In this document: positions 25,555 to 54,230 of the stretch, piece after piece | Layout of the letters: every line of letters begins with the position of its first letter | Position numbering within the stretch: the first letter of the stretch is position 1 | Assembly (NCBI GenBank): GCA_029168955.1 | Contig: JAPDOI010000173.1 | Coordinates: forward strand, 434,001-498,000 | Source: Aplectana chamaeleonis | Taxonomy: Eukaryota; Nematoda; Chromadorea; Rhabditida; Cosmocercidae | DNA length: 64,000 nt | Reading direction: 5' to 3' | The notes under the pieces: generated by a model | What the model was told of the DNA's origin: nothing | What the model saw: the letters and a program-made list of their open reading frames with translations, nothing else | Databases searched by the model: none | Program-made: the position numbers and the translations under genes

Positions 25555-26032
25555 GCGATAGCCACCCGCTTAGCGGCGGTCAACTCGCAGCCAACATGCA
25601 GATTACTACCACCCCTGCCTGCCAAGTGCGAGATCTCAATTCTTCCATATAGGCGATATATAGGCGACCACCACAGGCCCGACCTCCTTTGCTCACCATC
25701 ACGGGCCACACCCATCACCAGATTTTAGAACTCGATAGCGGCTCGAAGAATTTATGAACTCAAAGAGTCTTTATTCTTCGAACCATTGCCGAAAGGTCTC
25801 CTTAGCCTGGCTTGCAATCGCGTAACGATTGTGAATGAAGAGAAATACAGGCCCGTGACAACTCGTCCACCGATTTTCCATCCTCAAAATAAACGCATTT
25901 TCACGGAGCTATAGCTCCGTTCGTAGAGGGTCTGGGACAATTTCAGAGACACCATTGTGATCAGCTTTTGACCTTCTCCGAGCCAAGCATAAAAACCTGA
26001 AAAATATATTTTGGGTGTTTTGTGCCTTCAAG
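25555..26032 (+). mobile_element. degenerate TTAA-family element
   Basis: The interior matches other family members. TGCCAAGTGCGAGATCTCAA corresponds to TGCCAAGTGCGAGCTCTCAA near 4000 (minus). ATAGCTCCGTTCGTAGAGGGT and ACACCATTGTGATCAGC match 31240-31310 and 31980-32030. It finishes in TGTGCCTTCAAG, a mutated version of the TGTGCCTTTAA end. The left end is eroded. The 193-codon ORF at 25147-25728 runs into this repeat and is not supported as a gene. Confidence 0.55.
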
Positions 26033-26867
26033 CATGGTCATAGTCTGCAGGATTCCTTTGAAAAACTAAAAAATATATTACTTGGCCGGATGCATAGTTT
26101 CAGAAATCTAATGAAGTGAATCGATTCCTCATAGCCGAGAACTTGCAATGGCATTTTCGATGCCAGAAAAAACCGTTTCCGTTAGAGATCTACGCGGGCG
26201 AATCGTCAGGAAGTGATCAACATACGAAAGTTTTCTCGAAAATTCTAGAAGTCAGGACCCAAATATTTTGCTCAATACGTAACGTAACAACAGCAAAAAA
26301 AGTGGCGTGTCCGTCTCAATTCTTTGGCGAACGCTCTCCTATACAGTCCACCTGATCATTCTAGTCCTGTGGATGTACTGAGCTGTGACGGTAGGTCTCC
26401 GGCCGCGATCAAAACCTCGTTGGCCGGTGATGCCGCCAACGCAGCACAGGCAGCCGCAATCATCGCACGTAGTCATATCACTACACCTCTAATGCGGAAA
26501 CCATACAAAATACGTGTTTTGCTAATTTAGAATAGAACCAATAAATTGACATAGGTTTGTGCCTGCAGGTCATGACCGCGCTTCGTCATTGAGAACAGCG
26601 CATGATGCAGAGCAAAGATTTACGAGTGCACACTTGCTGCAGACGCCGGTGGGCAGCGAGGGATTGAGTGCAAATCGCATCATAACATTAATTTTTTCTT
26701 CAGACCGAAAATTCTCAGACCGAAAAAAATCATCTCTTTCGTTTTTTCTTCGATATTGATTGTTTTCGCCAAAAAACGGCGGAAATCGAAAAACGCCCAC
26801 TCCTGATCCAGAGACGTAGATATGCGCTAATCCAAACCCAAGTTTTGACTCCTCCAACTCAGACAGT
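26033..26867. other. spacer with one Ala-rich ORF
   Basis: A plus-strand ORF (26324-26530, 68 codons) contains an alanine-rich stretch around DAANAAQAAAIIARSH. It could be a stray exon, but I find no partner exon, and the opposite strand is also open there. No other feature is seen. Confidence 0.2.
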
Positions 26868-27905
26868 AGGGGTAGTATGTCGGTACAATAGCGTTAGTAC
26901 TCCGGTACTAAGGGATTAGCAGCACCCGTGCTGTACTCTCAGAAAATTTGTCGCGTCAGTGCCGGAAAAGTACCGCGACCCTCGAATGTGCCGCGATAGT
27001 TCCGCGATAGTACCGCAACGGCTCCGTGATCAGAAATTTTTTTTTGCCGTGTCTTGAGCCTCGACATCGCCGCGATAGTACCGCTGCAGCTCCGCGTCAG
27101 AACTGCGCCGGCTCCGCGAGGATGCAGCAGCGAACCCGCGTGGAGTACGGTGTGCTGTGCGGTAGAACGAAATTTTCGCCGGGTCAATTACCCAACTTTG
27201 AGGTACATTCCGTAATTCCTTGTTCGCAAAATGGCGGTAACCGTTGTTCTCATCAGACAGAGGACGTAACAAGTGCAGGTGCGTATTTTTGTACTTAGGC
27301 CCCCTTAGTTGAATTATAATTCTCAAACAACTTTATATGAGATACTCTCCCGGAGCCGCGGCGGCACTCTAACGAAGCCGCAGCTTCACTGCTGCGTCGC
27401 CGCTACGGCTTCGCGGTGGTGCAGCCACGGCTCCGGGATAGTGCCGCCACGGCTCCGTGATAGTGCCTGTAGACGCCGAAGCGGCACCATTGCGGAACCT
27501 CAGCGGCGATTTCTCTCAGAGTAGCTACTGCTAACAGCAGGAGCTGCTGAAAAGTAGCAGGAGCTCCTGCTGCCTGTGCTGGAATACATATCTTTGTTTA
27601 TCTTGGCACACGTTAGTTCGGCAGCTCCTTCTCCTAGTGTCTGCTGGCACTCTCCTCCATTGATTTGCCTGACAAGAATGAACATTGCAGCATCCTCCTG
27701 TACGACGGCGGCTGGTAGATAGGGCGGCCAGTCTCGCTGAGTAGGTAGCTGGCCGTGTGAGGCCGGTCCGAGAAGGTGACCTTGCGTCACTTACTAAACG
27801 TGAATTTTGGACGCTGGGGGGATCGTCCCCATGGCCCATAGCTAGGAAAGTCTATTCGCTGTGAATCGTGGCGAAGATGATGTCCTTGTTACGGACCAGG
27901 GCAGT
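26868..27905. mobile_element. repeat C1: transposon-like copy carrying a gene-like segment
   Basis: The left end (GTCGGTACAATAGCGTTAG at about 26888) matches the complement of the right end of the copy at 50950-51645. 27536-27905 is colinear with 51030-51400. Shared blocks include TTGTTTATCTTGGCAC, GCAGCATCCTC.TGTACGACGG, CCGAGAAGGTGACCTTG and GGCGAAGATGATGTCCTTGTT. In both copies the minus strand keeps an open frame (here 27790-27500) containing VVQEDAAMFI..RQI..GECQQ. The left part is interrupted at about 26935-27530 by GC-rich sequence full of CGATAGTACCGC motifs. Confidence 0.6.
26935..27530. repeat. GC-rich TAGTACCGC-type repeat inserted in C1
   Basis: Short motifs such as CGCGATAGTACCGC and GGCTCCG(C/T)GATAGT recur on both strands, making an irregular inverted repeat. 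A related stretch lies at 38255-38430 (GTAGTACCGCAACCGTGCCG). It is non-coding. It probably represents a small palindromic element inserted into repeat C1, since the C2 copy lacks it. Confidence 0.5.
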
Positions 27906-44892
<16,987 letters not shown>

Positions 44893-45312
44893 CAATTTGA
44901 CAACGTAGCGAGCCAAACAGTTGTTGCAGAAATGAGCCGCTCAGTGGCTGGGCTCCTATGTTACAGTATACCCCAACGGGATGGGCGGAACAGACGGCGG
45001 CCGAGCCAGCCGGCAGGCCGGAAGGGTGAGCCACTACGGAAACTGCTCCTTGTGATCCATGATGTCCATTATTAACACTAATACTAGCGTCAATGGCGAT
45101 TTTCTAGCGACCAACACAAGTAGATCGTTTGAAGGCGTTCACCACCCGTGCTTTTATGGAAAGTTTGAGATAGTTCAATGCCAGACCGTACTTAAAACAA
45201 ACAAACAATAAAGATGTTAACGAATCCCAAAACGAGTTCTACTCGAAGTGTTCCGAGACTTATATTGACCATACTTCCAATGATGTGAGACAATTTCATA
45301 CTGTCTTGTTAA

Positions 45313-45745
45313 AGGCAGCGTCCGTGTAGAAAACCACATTCATTGGTTTTTTCTTCTCAACCCAATGTTTGGAGCGAGTTGGGATAGTTGGTGAACCTTG
45401 AGACCTCAATGCTGCATATTCAGAAGGCTGGTACCTTTTGAAAATTGCTCCATGGGTCTGAATCGGCGTTTTCCCAGTCGGTCCGAGGAGCATAGACACC
45501 CCGACAGGCTCCGACAGGCCGTGGAAATCCAAATGACCACATTCCTTATATCTAGAGATCCTCGCGTTCAAACTTCCTTCATGAAAAAAAGAAGTTGATT
45601 GCTCCGTGATTCTCGAAAGAGTATTTCTTCGAAACTTGAGTGTTTTGGGTGGATTTTCGACGACATATATCGACCTGGTAGGCCTACGTACCTGCACAAA
45701 ACAGTGGCAAATCTAAACACGGTTTTTCTGCGCGTATCCTTCCTT
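45313..45745 (+). mobile_element. TTAA-family element, subfamily of 59635-60207
   Basis: Begins AGGCAGCGTCCGTGTAGAAA after TTAA (45309-45312). It is colinear with 59635-60207 (TTTTTCTTCTCAACCCAA, CTTGAGACCTCAATG, GGCGTTTTCCC). The right end decays at GCGCGTATCC. The 133-codon minus-strand ORF at 45296-45697 is not kept open in the other copy and is rejected as a gene. Confidence 0.7.
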
Positions 45746-46605
45746 GAGACACCGAAGACGTAAGAGTCGATCGTGGCTCCCCATTAAATAGTAAAGTGGT
45801 GTCTTGTTTGTGCGGAACATTATAGCTAGGAAGGCACTCAAGGCACTCTATAGGGGAATATGTTAACTAGCCTTCCATAGTATATTCAAATTAAAATAAT
45901 GGTTCGTCAATTCGATTAAGGCGGGCTAGTAATTAAGCATAAAACGGCGCTTGGTGCGCAGTTAGGCTAGTGAAAACGAGCTCTGCCAACAAAGTAATTC
46001 ACTCGATATCCCTCCCCAACTGGTCCGACGGTTGGATAGGGGAATGAATCTGGAAGTGTTCGAGGCTCATCCACTACAAACAGGAATGTGAGGAGCTTTT
46101 CTCTTCAAGCAAATTAGAAAATCCATTTTGGTGGAAAACTGAGAACCGTAAAATCTCGAAAATTGCTAGAAAACAAATAACAAGGAGTACATATCGTCAA
46201 TCACTGGATGAGGGATCGCCGAGACGCTGCTTGGCGGGAAAAATTGCGTGGGGGAAAACGAAGGGAGAGTGGCTATTGATCGAACGATTTTGCGCTCAAC
46301 TGCTCAGCGCGGCTATCGTCCCGTGAGACACCAACGATAGCTGTATTTGGATCAAGCTTGCCCTGTCCAGCTGCATGTATTTTGGCGGTGATATTGGGAT
46401 TGAGTTAGTCTGGTAAATCTATTGTGCTAGCTATCAGAAACAGATTAACACCAAATGAACGGGGCCGGAAACTCCATTCTTTCGATGCTCAACGGAAGAC
46501 GGCTTACAAGATTGTCCCACTGTTCAGGTTGCGCTCCTCTTCGATCCCTGGTGTTTTCATCAGCAGCCACAAGCTCAGAAACACATGAGGTCTCACCGCA
46601 TATTT
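45746..46605. other. unannotated spacer
   Basis: About 860 bp upstream of the next fold-back. I see no gene or repeat in it. Confidence 0.4.
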
Positions 46606-47125
46606 ACGATTTACTGCAATGTTAAAAGAACATGGTGCGGTTGCGGTCACACACTAAAACTACGGTGGAACACGCCAAATGTCATAATCGATCGACAGCA
46701 CAGCTGATTTCCTTTTGCTTTCCTAAATTTACGGTTTTTCTTTTTCTTCTTGTTTGTCTCGGCATTAATTTTGTTTCTAACTGTTTACATATTGCGAATA
46801 GGGGCCATTCTCAATGCGTAAAAGAAATTAGCCGTTTTTCCGTGCTCCGAAACGTTTTTTACTCAGAATTCTGTTCAGAGATCGAAAAAAACGGCGAATT
46901 CCTCTCGCACACTAACAATAAGAAAAACGCCCCTATTCGTTATATTATAAGGATTAGAAACAAAAATAATCCCGAAGCAAACAAGGAAAAAAGAAAAACC
47001 GTAAGTCACCTAGAAAACCGGCTGTGCTGTCGATCGATAATAAAATTTGCCGTCTTCCACCTTAATTTTAGTGTGTGACCGCAACCGCACCATGTCCTTT
47101 CAACATTGCGCGGTAAACTGTTTGT
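46606..47125. repeat. ~520-bp fold-back element
   Basis: ATGGTGCGGTTGCGGTCACA (46632) is the inverse of the segment ending CCGCACCAT at 47091. Flanks outside (GCAATGTTAAAAGAAC against GTCCTTTCAACATTGCG) also pair. Inward, both arms keep ATCGATCGACAGCACAGC and GTTTCTAA...CGAATAGGGGC. Arms are about 240 bp with a short loop. The 148-codon ORF at 46632-47078 simply runs across the palindrome. Confidence 0.85.
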
Positions 47126-47397
47126 TGGGTCGGACCCCTTCTCTCTCTTACCCTACCTCTGCTAACTGAGATTACGAGGGAAGGGGGGGGATAATATCTA
47201 TTCCCCTACATCTTATGACTTGTGAGTACGAGAGGTGATAACTGTGAAGGGTCCGTATCGAGATAAATCCGTGGTCGGACCTCGCTCGAGGTGCATTTGA
47301 AACTTCATCACTTCTGCGCTCTGACCTCCGTTCATCGTCAGCCGAAATGGCGATTTGGATTGAACAATTGTTTTGTGAAACGGTTGATAAAACTTTT

Positions 47398-48160
47398 GTA
47401 AATGTTTCTTACACTTCTGGGCCAGCAAGGTTTTGCATGATGGTGCGGATTTATTTGGCCGACGTTTTGAGCAAATCCTCGTTTTTAAGGACTGAAAGTT
47501 TTAAGGCCGTTGGTAATCTTGAAACTAGCCGAAAAGAGGAAGAGGCGTTTGATCGGGTATGCCTTAAAGGCAGTGTTCACGATAAAAAATGTGTTTCAGT
47601 TTCCACTAGGAATGGGTAGTGGAGTGGCATACTGTATCGCTGACGTCGAAAGAACGCATGAAAACAAGCCAGGAAAAGCTCCAAAACAGCCCGAAGTTGC
47701 CACTTCGAGCGCAAGGCAAACCCCGAAAGCGCATCACACGCCCACCCACGTGAACAAATGAATGCTCGAAATCGTCAGATGAGCGATGATTTCCAATCAT
47801 TAGCCCAGTTCTTCCCTTCATTCTCAGCTTCTCTCTTCACTCAGGTCAGCTCGCATAGATCGGCTGCAATAGACGTAAGTTACAAGCCTCGGACAACTCG
47901 TCCACCATTTTTCTTAGCTCAATCTTTGAGGGACCATAACTCCGTTCACAAAAGGTCTCGAACGACTTCAGAAATATCATTAGAATCAGCATGGGGCGCT
48001 TTTCAAGATAGGTGGAAAAACAGAAAAACGATTTTCATCGTGAACACTGCCTTTAAGTCAGCGCAATTTCAGGCCCTGAAAACGAGGACTTGCTCAAAAA
48101 GTTGACCAAAGAAATCCGTACAATCATATAAAAACTTGCTTGCACAGAAGTATTAGAAAC
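47398..48160. repeat. inverted repeat with a TTAA element between its arms
   Basis: The left arm 47398-47490 (TTTCTTACACTTCTG..., TTTTGAGCAAATCCTCG) is the inverse of the right arm 48065-48160 (CGAGGACTTGCTCAAAA..., CAGAAGTATTAGAAA). The 485-bp TTAA element lies between them beside the right arm, so an older fold-back has been invaded. Confidence 0.7.
47568..48052 (+). mobile_element. TTAA-family element, 485 bp, intact ends
   Basis: The ends AGGCAGTGTTCACGATAAAA and CATCGTGAACACTGCCT lie between TTAA at 47564-47567 and 48053-48056. It is the best-preserved copy of the core subfamily and contains no transposase, so it would need an enzyme supplied from elsewhere. Confidence 0.85.
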
Positions 48161-48284
48161 ATATAATGCAAATGTCAATGCTTCAAGAAAGCCGTTCATG
48201 GAGATTATTGCCATTCGTGAGTCTTGGTCAGTTCGGATCAGGATGAATCCTTTGTCTTTTTCAATACTCATACACTGGAGGAGG

Positions 48285-48545
48285 CTAGCGCAGCTCTTCA
48301 GGGGGGCAGCCCTCCGGGCACCGGCGCTTGCCCCCCCCCCCCTTAATCGGGGGAGGGGGGGGGGGCTACCGCCGAAGTGGCAATTTGGCTTGATCGGAGG
48401 CCCCCCGTCACTGCCTTGAAGCCCCCTGTCACTGCCCTGAAGCCCCCCTGTGACTGCCTTGAAGCCCCCTGTCACTACTCTGAAGCTCCCCTGTGACTGC
48501 CTTGAAGCCCCCTGTCACTGCCCTAAAGCTCCCCCCCGTCACGGC
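48285..48545 (+). repeat. C/G homopolymer runs followed by a 21-bp minisatellite
   Basis: 48285-48400 has long C and G runs around CCGGCGCTTGCCCC. 48403-48545 is about seven head-to-tail copies of a 21-bp unit (CCCCCTGTCACTGCCTTGAA plus G) with alternations TGTGACT/TGTCACT. No ORF is plausible. Confidence 0.85.
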
Positions 48546-48983
48546 CCCGGAGCAGTGACGTCACCCTCCCCCCGGGAAGCGTCACCGCTTTCCTCCAAAA
48601 ATATGCCTTCCTGACAGGGACTTGAAGTCCCCGTCCAGGGCCAGCCCTGTTGGGCCGAATGGCGGCTCTCTATGAGGTGAGGCGCCTTTTATACCGGTTG
48701 AGCACGTGATAGATTACAGGAGAAATCGCGTCAAATCGGGACAAAACTTGTAGGTCGTTTACACTGGTCCAAGGGTAGGAACGAAACCAATGTAAACTCG
48801 TTGCTCTCAACTTATAGATACCCTGATTGATTTTATAACAAGATCGACTTACTAGTTTATGAAAAAAAATTTAATTTACTTATTGACGTGAATGACGATG
48901 CGTGCGTTTGGCCTACTATGCCTTCTCTGGCCTCTATTGTCGTAAACTACCTTCTACGACTTCTTCCCATCTTTTCCCTCTCT

Positions 48984-50880
48984 TCCTCTCGGGGGGGGGC
49001 AAGCGCCGGAACAGCGCAGGGGCCTCCCCTGAGGCCGGATTCATCATTGAAAAACGGGTTAGCGCCGGCCCTGGGTTCGCCAGACCTGGGTTCGGAAATT
49101 GGGTTTGGGTTGGACAACCCACCACCTTTGATTCATCAGCGCAAATATTGGGTTGGTTCCTTGAACCCATTTTTTGTCCGCACGAGAGGCGTCTGCGAAT
49201 GCACAACGTATTTTCGCGGCGTCTATTTCCAATTTGCCGTCCAATCAATACTCAATTTTCTTAATGGCCAACCACTTATATAACATTTTTTGCTCTTGTC
49301 GTGTAGCTAGTGTTGGTTTCTCGTCCAAGTAGTCGCTGTTTTTTCACAATTCGTCATCTTATCGCGGCTTTAATTTTCATGTCCGTCTGCCTATTTATGT
49401 TTTTTTTTGTTTTTTGTTAGAGCCCCACAAGGATGGGCAAGGATATTCACCTCAGCATAAATCGGAAAGGAGGCACTACAACTTCTGGCGCTGTCTGAAG
49501 CCAGTCGTGATCCATATTTCGAAAACTTGGTTCAAATATGTTCTATTGTGTTCGAATTCAAGCTGCATCCGAGAAAATTGCGCCATGTAGTTGATTTTTT
49601 TGTGCTTCGATAACAACCCTCGTTTTCTACCGTTCTTTCGACACTGGGACACAAGGATCCTTCTCGCCTATCATTTCACTGGGGAAAGTCAACGAGGATG
49701 ATCATCGTGAACGCTGCTTTTAGTTTCGGAATTGAATTTCTGAAAGGGGGGGGTCTCAAATTCATCATTATCAAGCTTTGCATGGAGCATTCAAAAGTAC
49801 TTGGTTTTTCTTTTCGATCAGACTAACAGAGATCATGGGTTACGCTATGGATGAATTAAGTGCCCTATTTCGATTTTAAAAGAAGTACTGGCGTATTGAA
49901 ATAGGTTGTAGAGCAAGTCACTGTACAGAATACCTGTAGTAACACACGGCGGTGGGTATATACTCAAACAGGAAAAATAGAACATAATCAATGTTGCAAA
50001 ACAGAACGGTCCGGGCCTGAGAAAACCTTTCGATGGCTGCAGTTGGTTTTAAAGATTTATTAGAACATATTCTGGCAAAGTTTTCCTTTATATCGATCGT
50101 ATCTGGTTCCCCACAACTTCAAGGGAAAGAACTTCCTTCTTGTACGATTTGTGAGATAAAAGGAAAATTCGAGGGGACAGAAGAATAAAAAGAAAATGAA
50201 ACTCAAAGGAAGGGAAGATCGATAGAACTTCAAAAAAAATTTAAAATTGGATGAAAAATGAACACTAGCTAAATCAGAATAGCGCAGAAGAATGCTATGA
50301 GAGGCTGGCGGTAGCTATTATCCGAGTACTGAAAGAAGGGAATCAATGAAAGATGATGATGGAAATATTAGAGGAAAGGAAAGACATAAAGCTTTATTGG
50401 AAGTCTCAAGATTCTAAAAGGCTCGAAAATGTATAAAAACTTCCGAGCCAGCGTTTGAGTCGATAATTTCTAGGTAGCCGATCAAATACGAAGTCGATAC
50501 CAGATTCTGGCGATCTGTCCAATCACGCATATAAGCAGTAAGAGCACTAATAATAAGTGATTTTCGGAAATCACAGCACATTATTTCTGGAATTGCCGCT
50601 AGAGCGCGTTATTTAGCTGCTAATTTTGGGTTGGGTTGGGTGGACCCTCGCTCCCGCCTCGGGTTCTCTGAACCCACACCCAAACCCATTTTCCGATGGG
50701 TTATTAAATTGATGAATCCCGAAAAATTGGATTGCGCCGGCGCTGAACCCAACCCAAATCGGCAAGCCCAGGGTCTGCGCAATGATGAATCCGGCCTCTG
50801 GAGTCCCCCTCGGGGGAGGCCTGCGCTGTCGCTCCCCCAAGTCGAAAACGGGCTCTATTGTCCGGCGCTTGCCCCCCCCC
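48984..50880. mobile_element. repeat E: inverted ends GGCAAGCGCCGG, ~1.9 kb apart
   Basis: 48984-49160 starts GGGGGGGCAAGCGCCGG and holds AGGCCGGATTCATCATTG and GGGTTTGGGTTGG. 50630-50880 carries the same words inverted, ending CCGGCGCTTGCCCCCC. A lone related end lies at 48328. These may be the termini of one element or two opposed copies. The interior 49320-50600 shows no coding region. It includes 49610-49735, an inverted TTAA-type G end matching 29355. Confidence 0.5.
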
Positions 50881-50949
50881 CCGCAGAGTCTGAGGAAAAG
50901 ACCATTGCTGATGATCGCAGGTCACATTGTTACAGTGATATCTCAGACA

Positions 50950-51645
50950 GCCGGTTCTCAGTGCGTCGCCACATTAGTGTTCGCACGCCAGTACAAAGGG
51001 ATTAGCAGCACTCGTGTTGCAGCTGCTGGTAACAGCAGGATATGCTGTCAACGAGCAAGAGCTCCTGCTGTTTGTGCTTGCGTACTTACGCTTTGTTTAT
51101 CTTGGCACGCGTGATATGGCCAGCCTCTTCCTCCTAGTGCCTGCTGACACTCTCCTTCATATATTTGTCTGAAACAAATGAACATCGCAGCATCCTCTTG
51201 TACGACGGCGGCGGCTATATAAAACGGCCAGGCTCGTCGAGGGGGCAGTTGGCCGTTTGAGACCAGTCCGAGAAGGTGACCTTGTGTCACTTTTTGGACA
51301 TTAATTTTGAACGCTTAAGGGATTATCCCCATGACCCATCGCTAGGGAAGCCTGGTCGTTGTGGATTGTGGCGAAGATGATGTCCTTGTTGCGGACCGCG
51401 ATGAGGTTGGCCTCCTTGCTGCTGGCCATCACAAGGGTCATACCGAAAACCGGTAAAGAGGGTGGTAGTCTGGATTTTTTCTTTGTTTGCAGAATAGGCT
51501 GTCGATAATGGAACGCCAATACATGTACGTTGGCAGGATATGCTGCCGTTGCCAGCAGCTCCTGCTCACAACGAGCCTTGGTGCGCAATGTTTGCCCTGG
51601 CGTACTAATGCTATTGTGCCGACGTACTAAGCCCCGCATCTATGA
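50950..51645. mobile_element. repeat C2: transposon-like copy carrying a gene-like segment
   Basis: The right end (GCTATTGTGCCGACGTACTA, inverted) mirrors the left end of C1 (26888). 51030-51400 is colinear with C1. The minus-strand frame 51290-51048 keeps VVQEDAAMFICFRQIYEGEC as in C1. A second minus-strand frame (51450-51301) reads VRNKDIIFATIH, also present in C1, though C1 has a stop shortly after. I do not recognise the protein. Confidence 0.6.
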
Positions 51646-52104
51646 GTACAGCCATGTTGATGACAACACCTGGGATTCGAGAATGCGCAAATTGAGCGCT
51701 TAACAGTCTTCTGAGCCATTTTCAGCTTAAGGGCACTCTTCACGAGAAAAAAACAGTCAGCTACGTGGTTTCAAAGGTTTTGAGTAGTTAAGTCCTCGAC
51801 GTAGAGGTTAATAGGGAAAAACCCCCACACAACACTCAAATACCGGAGAAAAACTATGTTTAACACTAAGAGACCTCGTTTTCACGCTGCGCACCAACGC
51901 TATGAACTCGTTTCCTCCGTTTTACTTCCATGAAAAAAAAACGGATCTCGTCTAGTTTTTGCTGGAGCATCCATACTTGAAACGACATGCCTAACTGGTA
52001 TGCAGATGTTGAGCGCCATACGTTTCCTTTTGACGTAGTCATTTAAAACGAAACTTTAATTTAAAAGCCACTATATTAATTATCCGGAGTGCGCGCGGTC
52101 CCTG

Positions 52105-52140
52105 AAAGGCAGCGTACACACTCATAAACATGGTCGAGAT
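52105..52140 (+). repeat. TTAA-type end fragment
   Basis: GAAAGGCAGCGTACACACTC...ACATGGTCGAGAT matches the terminus of the fold-back element at 30498-31129. It abuts the first unit of the tandem duplication. Confidence 0.55.
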
Positions 52141-53760
52141 CCTTCCATATAATAAAAGAATCGGAGCACAAAGTACGACCACCTGGGCCCCATCACTATA
52201 GCACTATTTCGTCACATCTCTAACCACTTCAAAACAGTATTGAGCTGTATGTGCATTTCAGTTCACCAAAACCTTCAAAGTATAGTTAGGCTCATACGAT
52301 TGCGCCCTCATTTAGGGGAAGGTTGAGAGATTCCGTTTTTCTGCTCTCAACATTCTGCCATCAAAATAGCCAAAAAATCAGCGAGCAGTTTGAGTTCTTT
52401 TCCTTTCTTCAGTCAAACGACTTCACCCTCATTACGTGGAAGAGATTCAATTCTCGGCATCACCTGGGGTCACGACCTTCGGGTGTTGGTGACACGACAG
52501 GATCATTGACGTGACTTAGAACCACCTCCCGGACTTTATACCCCGCCCCAAACCCCGATGAACCGTTACCAAAATCTTTTCAAGCAGCTCCAAGATCCAT
52601 TAGAGGATGTCTGTGTAGCCTAAAAACCTTCTTCAACGACGACAACTTCACGGATTGACCCTGCAAAAGTAATCAAGGAGTATTCTTTAACCATCGGATG
52701 GATAACGCTTCAAATTCTGATCCTCCACAACCTCCCCAACCCAAACTCACTCCATAACTCTTTAACGAGACTTTTAAATGCAAAATTGATAGCAAATTCG
52801 TGATCAGCGCGTCAAATACCCATTATACATCACTTTCGCATCGTTTACTGCATCGGGAAAGAAGAATTTTTTTTTGGCCTGAAAAATCATCAGGCTTATC
52901 CTTCCATATAATAAAAGAATCGGAGCACAAAGTACGACCACCTGGGCCTCCATCACTATAGCACTATTTCGTCACATCTCTAACCACTCCAAAACAGTAT
53001 TGAGCTGTATGTGCATTTCAGTTCACCAAAACCTTCAAAGTTTAGTTAGGCTCATACGATTGTGCACTCATTTAGGGGAAGGTTGAGAGATTCCGTTTTT
53101 CTGCTCTCAACATTCTGCCATCAAAATAGCCAAAAAATCAGCGAGCAGTTTGAGTTCTTTTCCTTTCTTCAGTCAAACGACTTCACCCTCATTACGTGGA
53201 AGAGATTCAATTCTCGGCATCACCTGGGGTCACGACCTTCGGGTGTTGGTGACACGACAGGATCATTGACGTGACTTAGAACCACCTCCCGGACTTTATA
53301 CCCCGCCCCAAACCCCGATGAACCGTTACCAAAATCTTTTCAAGCAGCTCCAAGATCCATTAGAGGATGTCTGTGTAGCCTAAAAACCTTCTTCAACGAC
53401 GACAACTTCACGGATTGACCCTGCAAAAGTAATCAAGGAGTATTCTTTAACCATCGGATGGATAACGCTTCAAATTCTGATACTACACAACCTCCCCAAC
53501 CCAAACTCACTCCATAACTCTTTAACGAGACTTTTAAATGCAAAATTGATAGCAAATTCGTGATCAGCGCGTCAAATACCCATTTCACATCAATTTCGCG
53601 TCGTTTACTGCATCAGGAAAGGAGAAAAAATTTTTTGGCCTGAAAAATCATCAGGCTTATCCTTCCATATAATAAAAGAATCGGAGCACAAAGTACGACC
53701 ACCTGGGCCCCCATCACTATAGCACTATTTCGTCACATCTCTAACCACTTCAAAACAGTA
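52141..53760 (+). repeat. 760-bp tandem duplication (2.1 copies)
   Basis: The unit starts CCTTCCATATAATAAAAGAA at 52141, 52900 and 53661, so the periods are 759 and 761 bp. The two full units differ by only scattered substitutions, and the third stops after about 100 bp. A 63-70 codon frame (52323-52514, 53062-53274) repeats in both only because the DNA does. The diverged copy at 35644-36035 is not open there. Confidence 0.92.
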
Positions 53761-53862
53761 CCTCAATGGGCGCACGTTTCTAATTCTTCACCACGTGAGC
53801 CACACACTATCCCAGTTGACATCTTTCCCAAAGAAACTACACTATGAAGAAGATCTCATGGT

Positions 53863-54230
53863 AGATGACGTGTCTCGCTGGCGACGTGTCTTTTGACCAC
53901 ATGATGCGAAACAACGGCGGCAAAATGACAAATGTTAAAGAAAAATTTTTGAGAGACATTAAAGTTTGTAAAATGAAGAATCCCCTTAACTTAAGACACG
54001 GAGGTGTGACCGAAGAACTTTTCGATCAGTACTACATATACCTCTTTTGAAGGCCCAATATCTGAGTGCCTGCTGTGTTATGATCCTATGACATTAAAGG
54101 ACTTCAATGGACCGACGTCGCCTCGAAACGCTCTCAATTTCGGAGTCCCGAAACATAAAGCCAGAAAAACAGTGATGAAGGTCACACTCCATCAAAGAGA
54201 CAAAGACAATGCTCATCGATTACCCTATCT
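53863..54230 (+). pseudogene. possible degraded coding fragment, unknown family
   Basis: The frame starting MTCLAGDVSFDHMMRNNGGK runs to a stop at 54050. A second frame that begins within the first one's end (SFEGPISECLLCYDP, then LKDFNGPTSPRNALNFGVPK) continues to 54211. The join looks like one frameshift. I do not recognise either peptide and see no introns, so it could be a decayed retrocopy or chance. Confidence 0.25.

Noticed and set aside
26324..26530. Alanine-rich ORF as the missing terminal exon of the PRDM14-like gene.
   Set aside because: Wrong strand, and the minus-strand frames there lack the expected C-x2-C...H finger.
45296..45697. 133-codon minus-strand ORF beginning MQVRRPTRSIYVV.
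   Set aside because: It lies in a TTAA-family element. The sister copy at 59635-60207 does not keep the frame open.
46632..47078. 148-codon plus-strand ORF.
   Set aside because: It runs across both arms of a fold-back element and has no recognisable domain.
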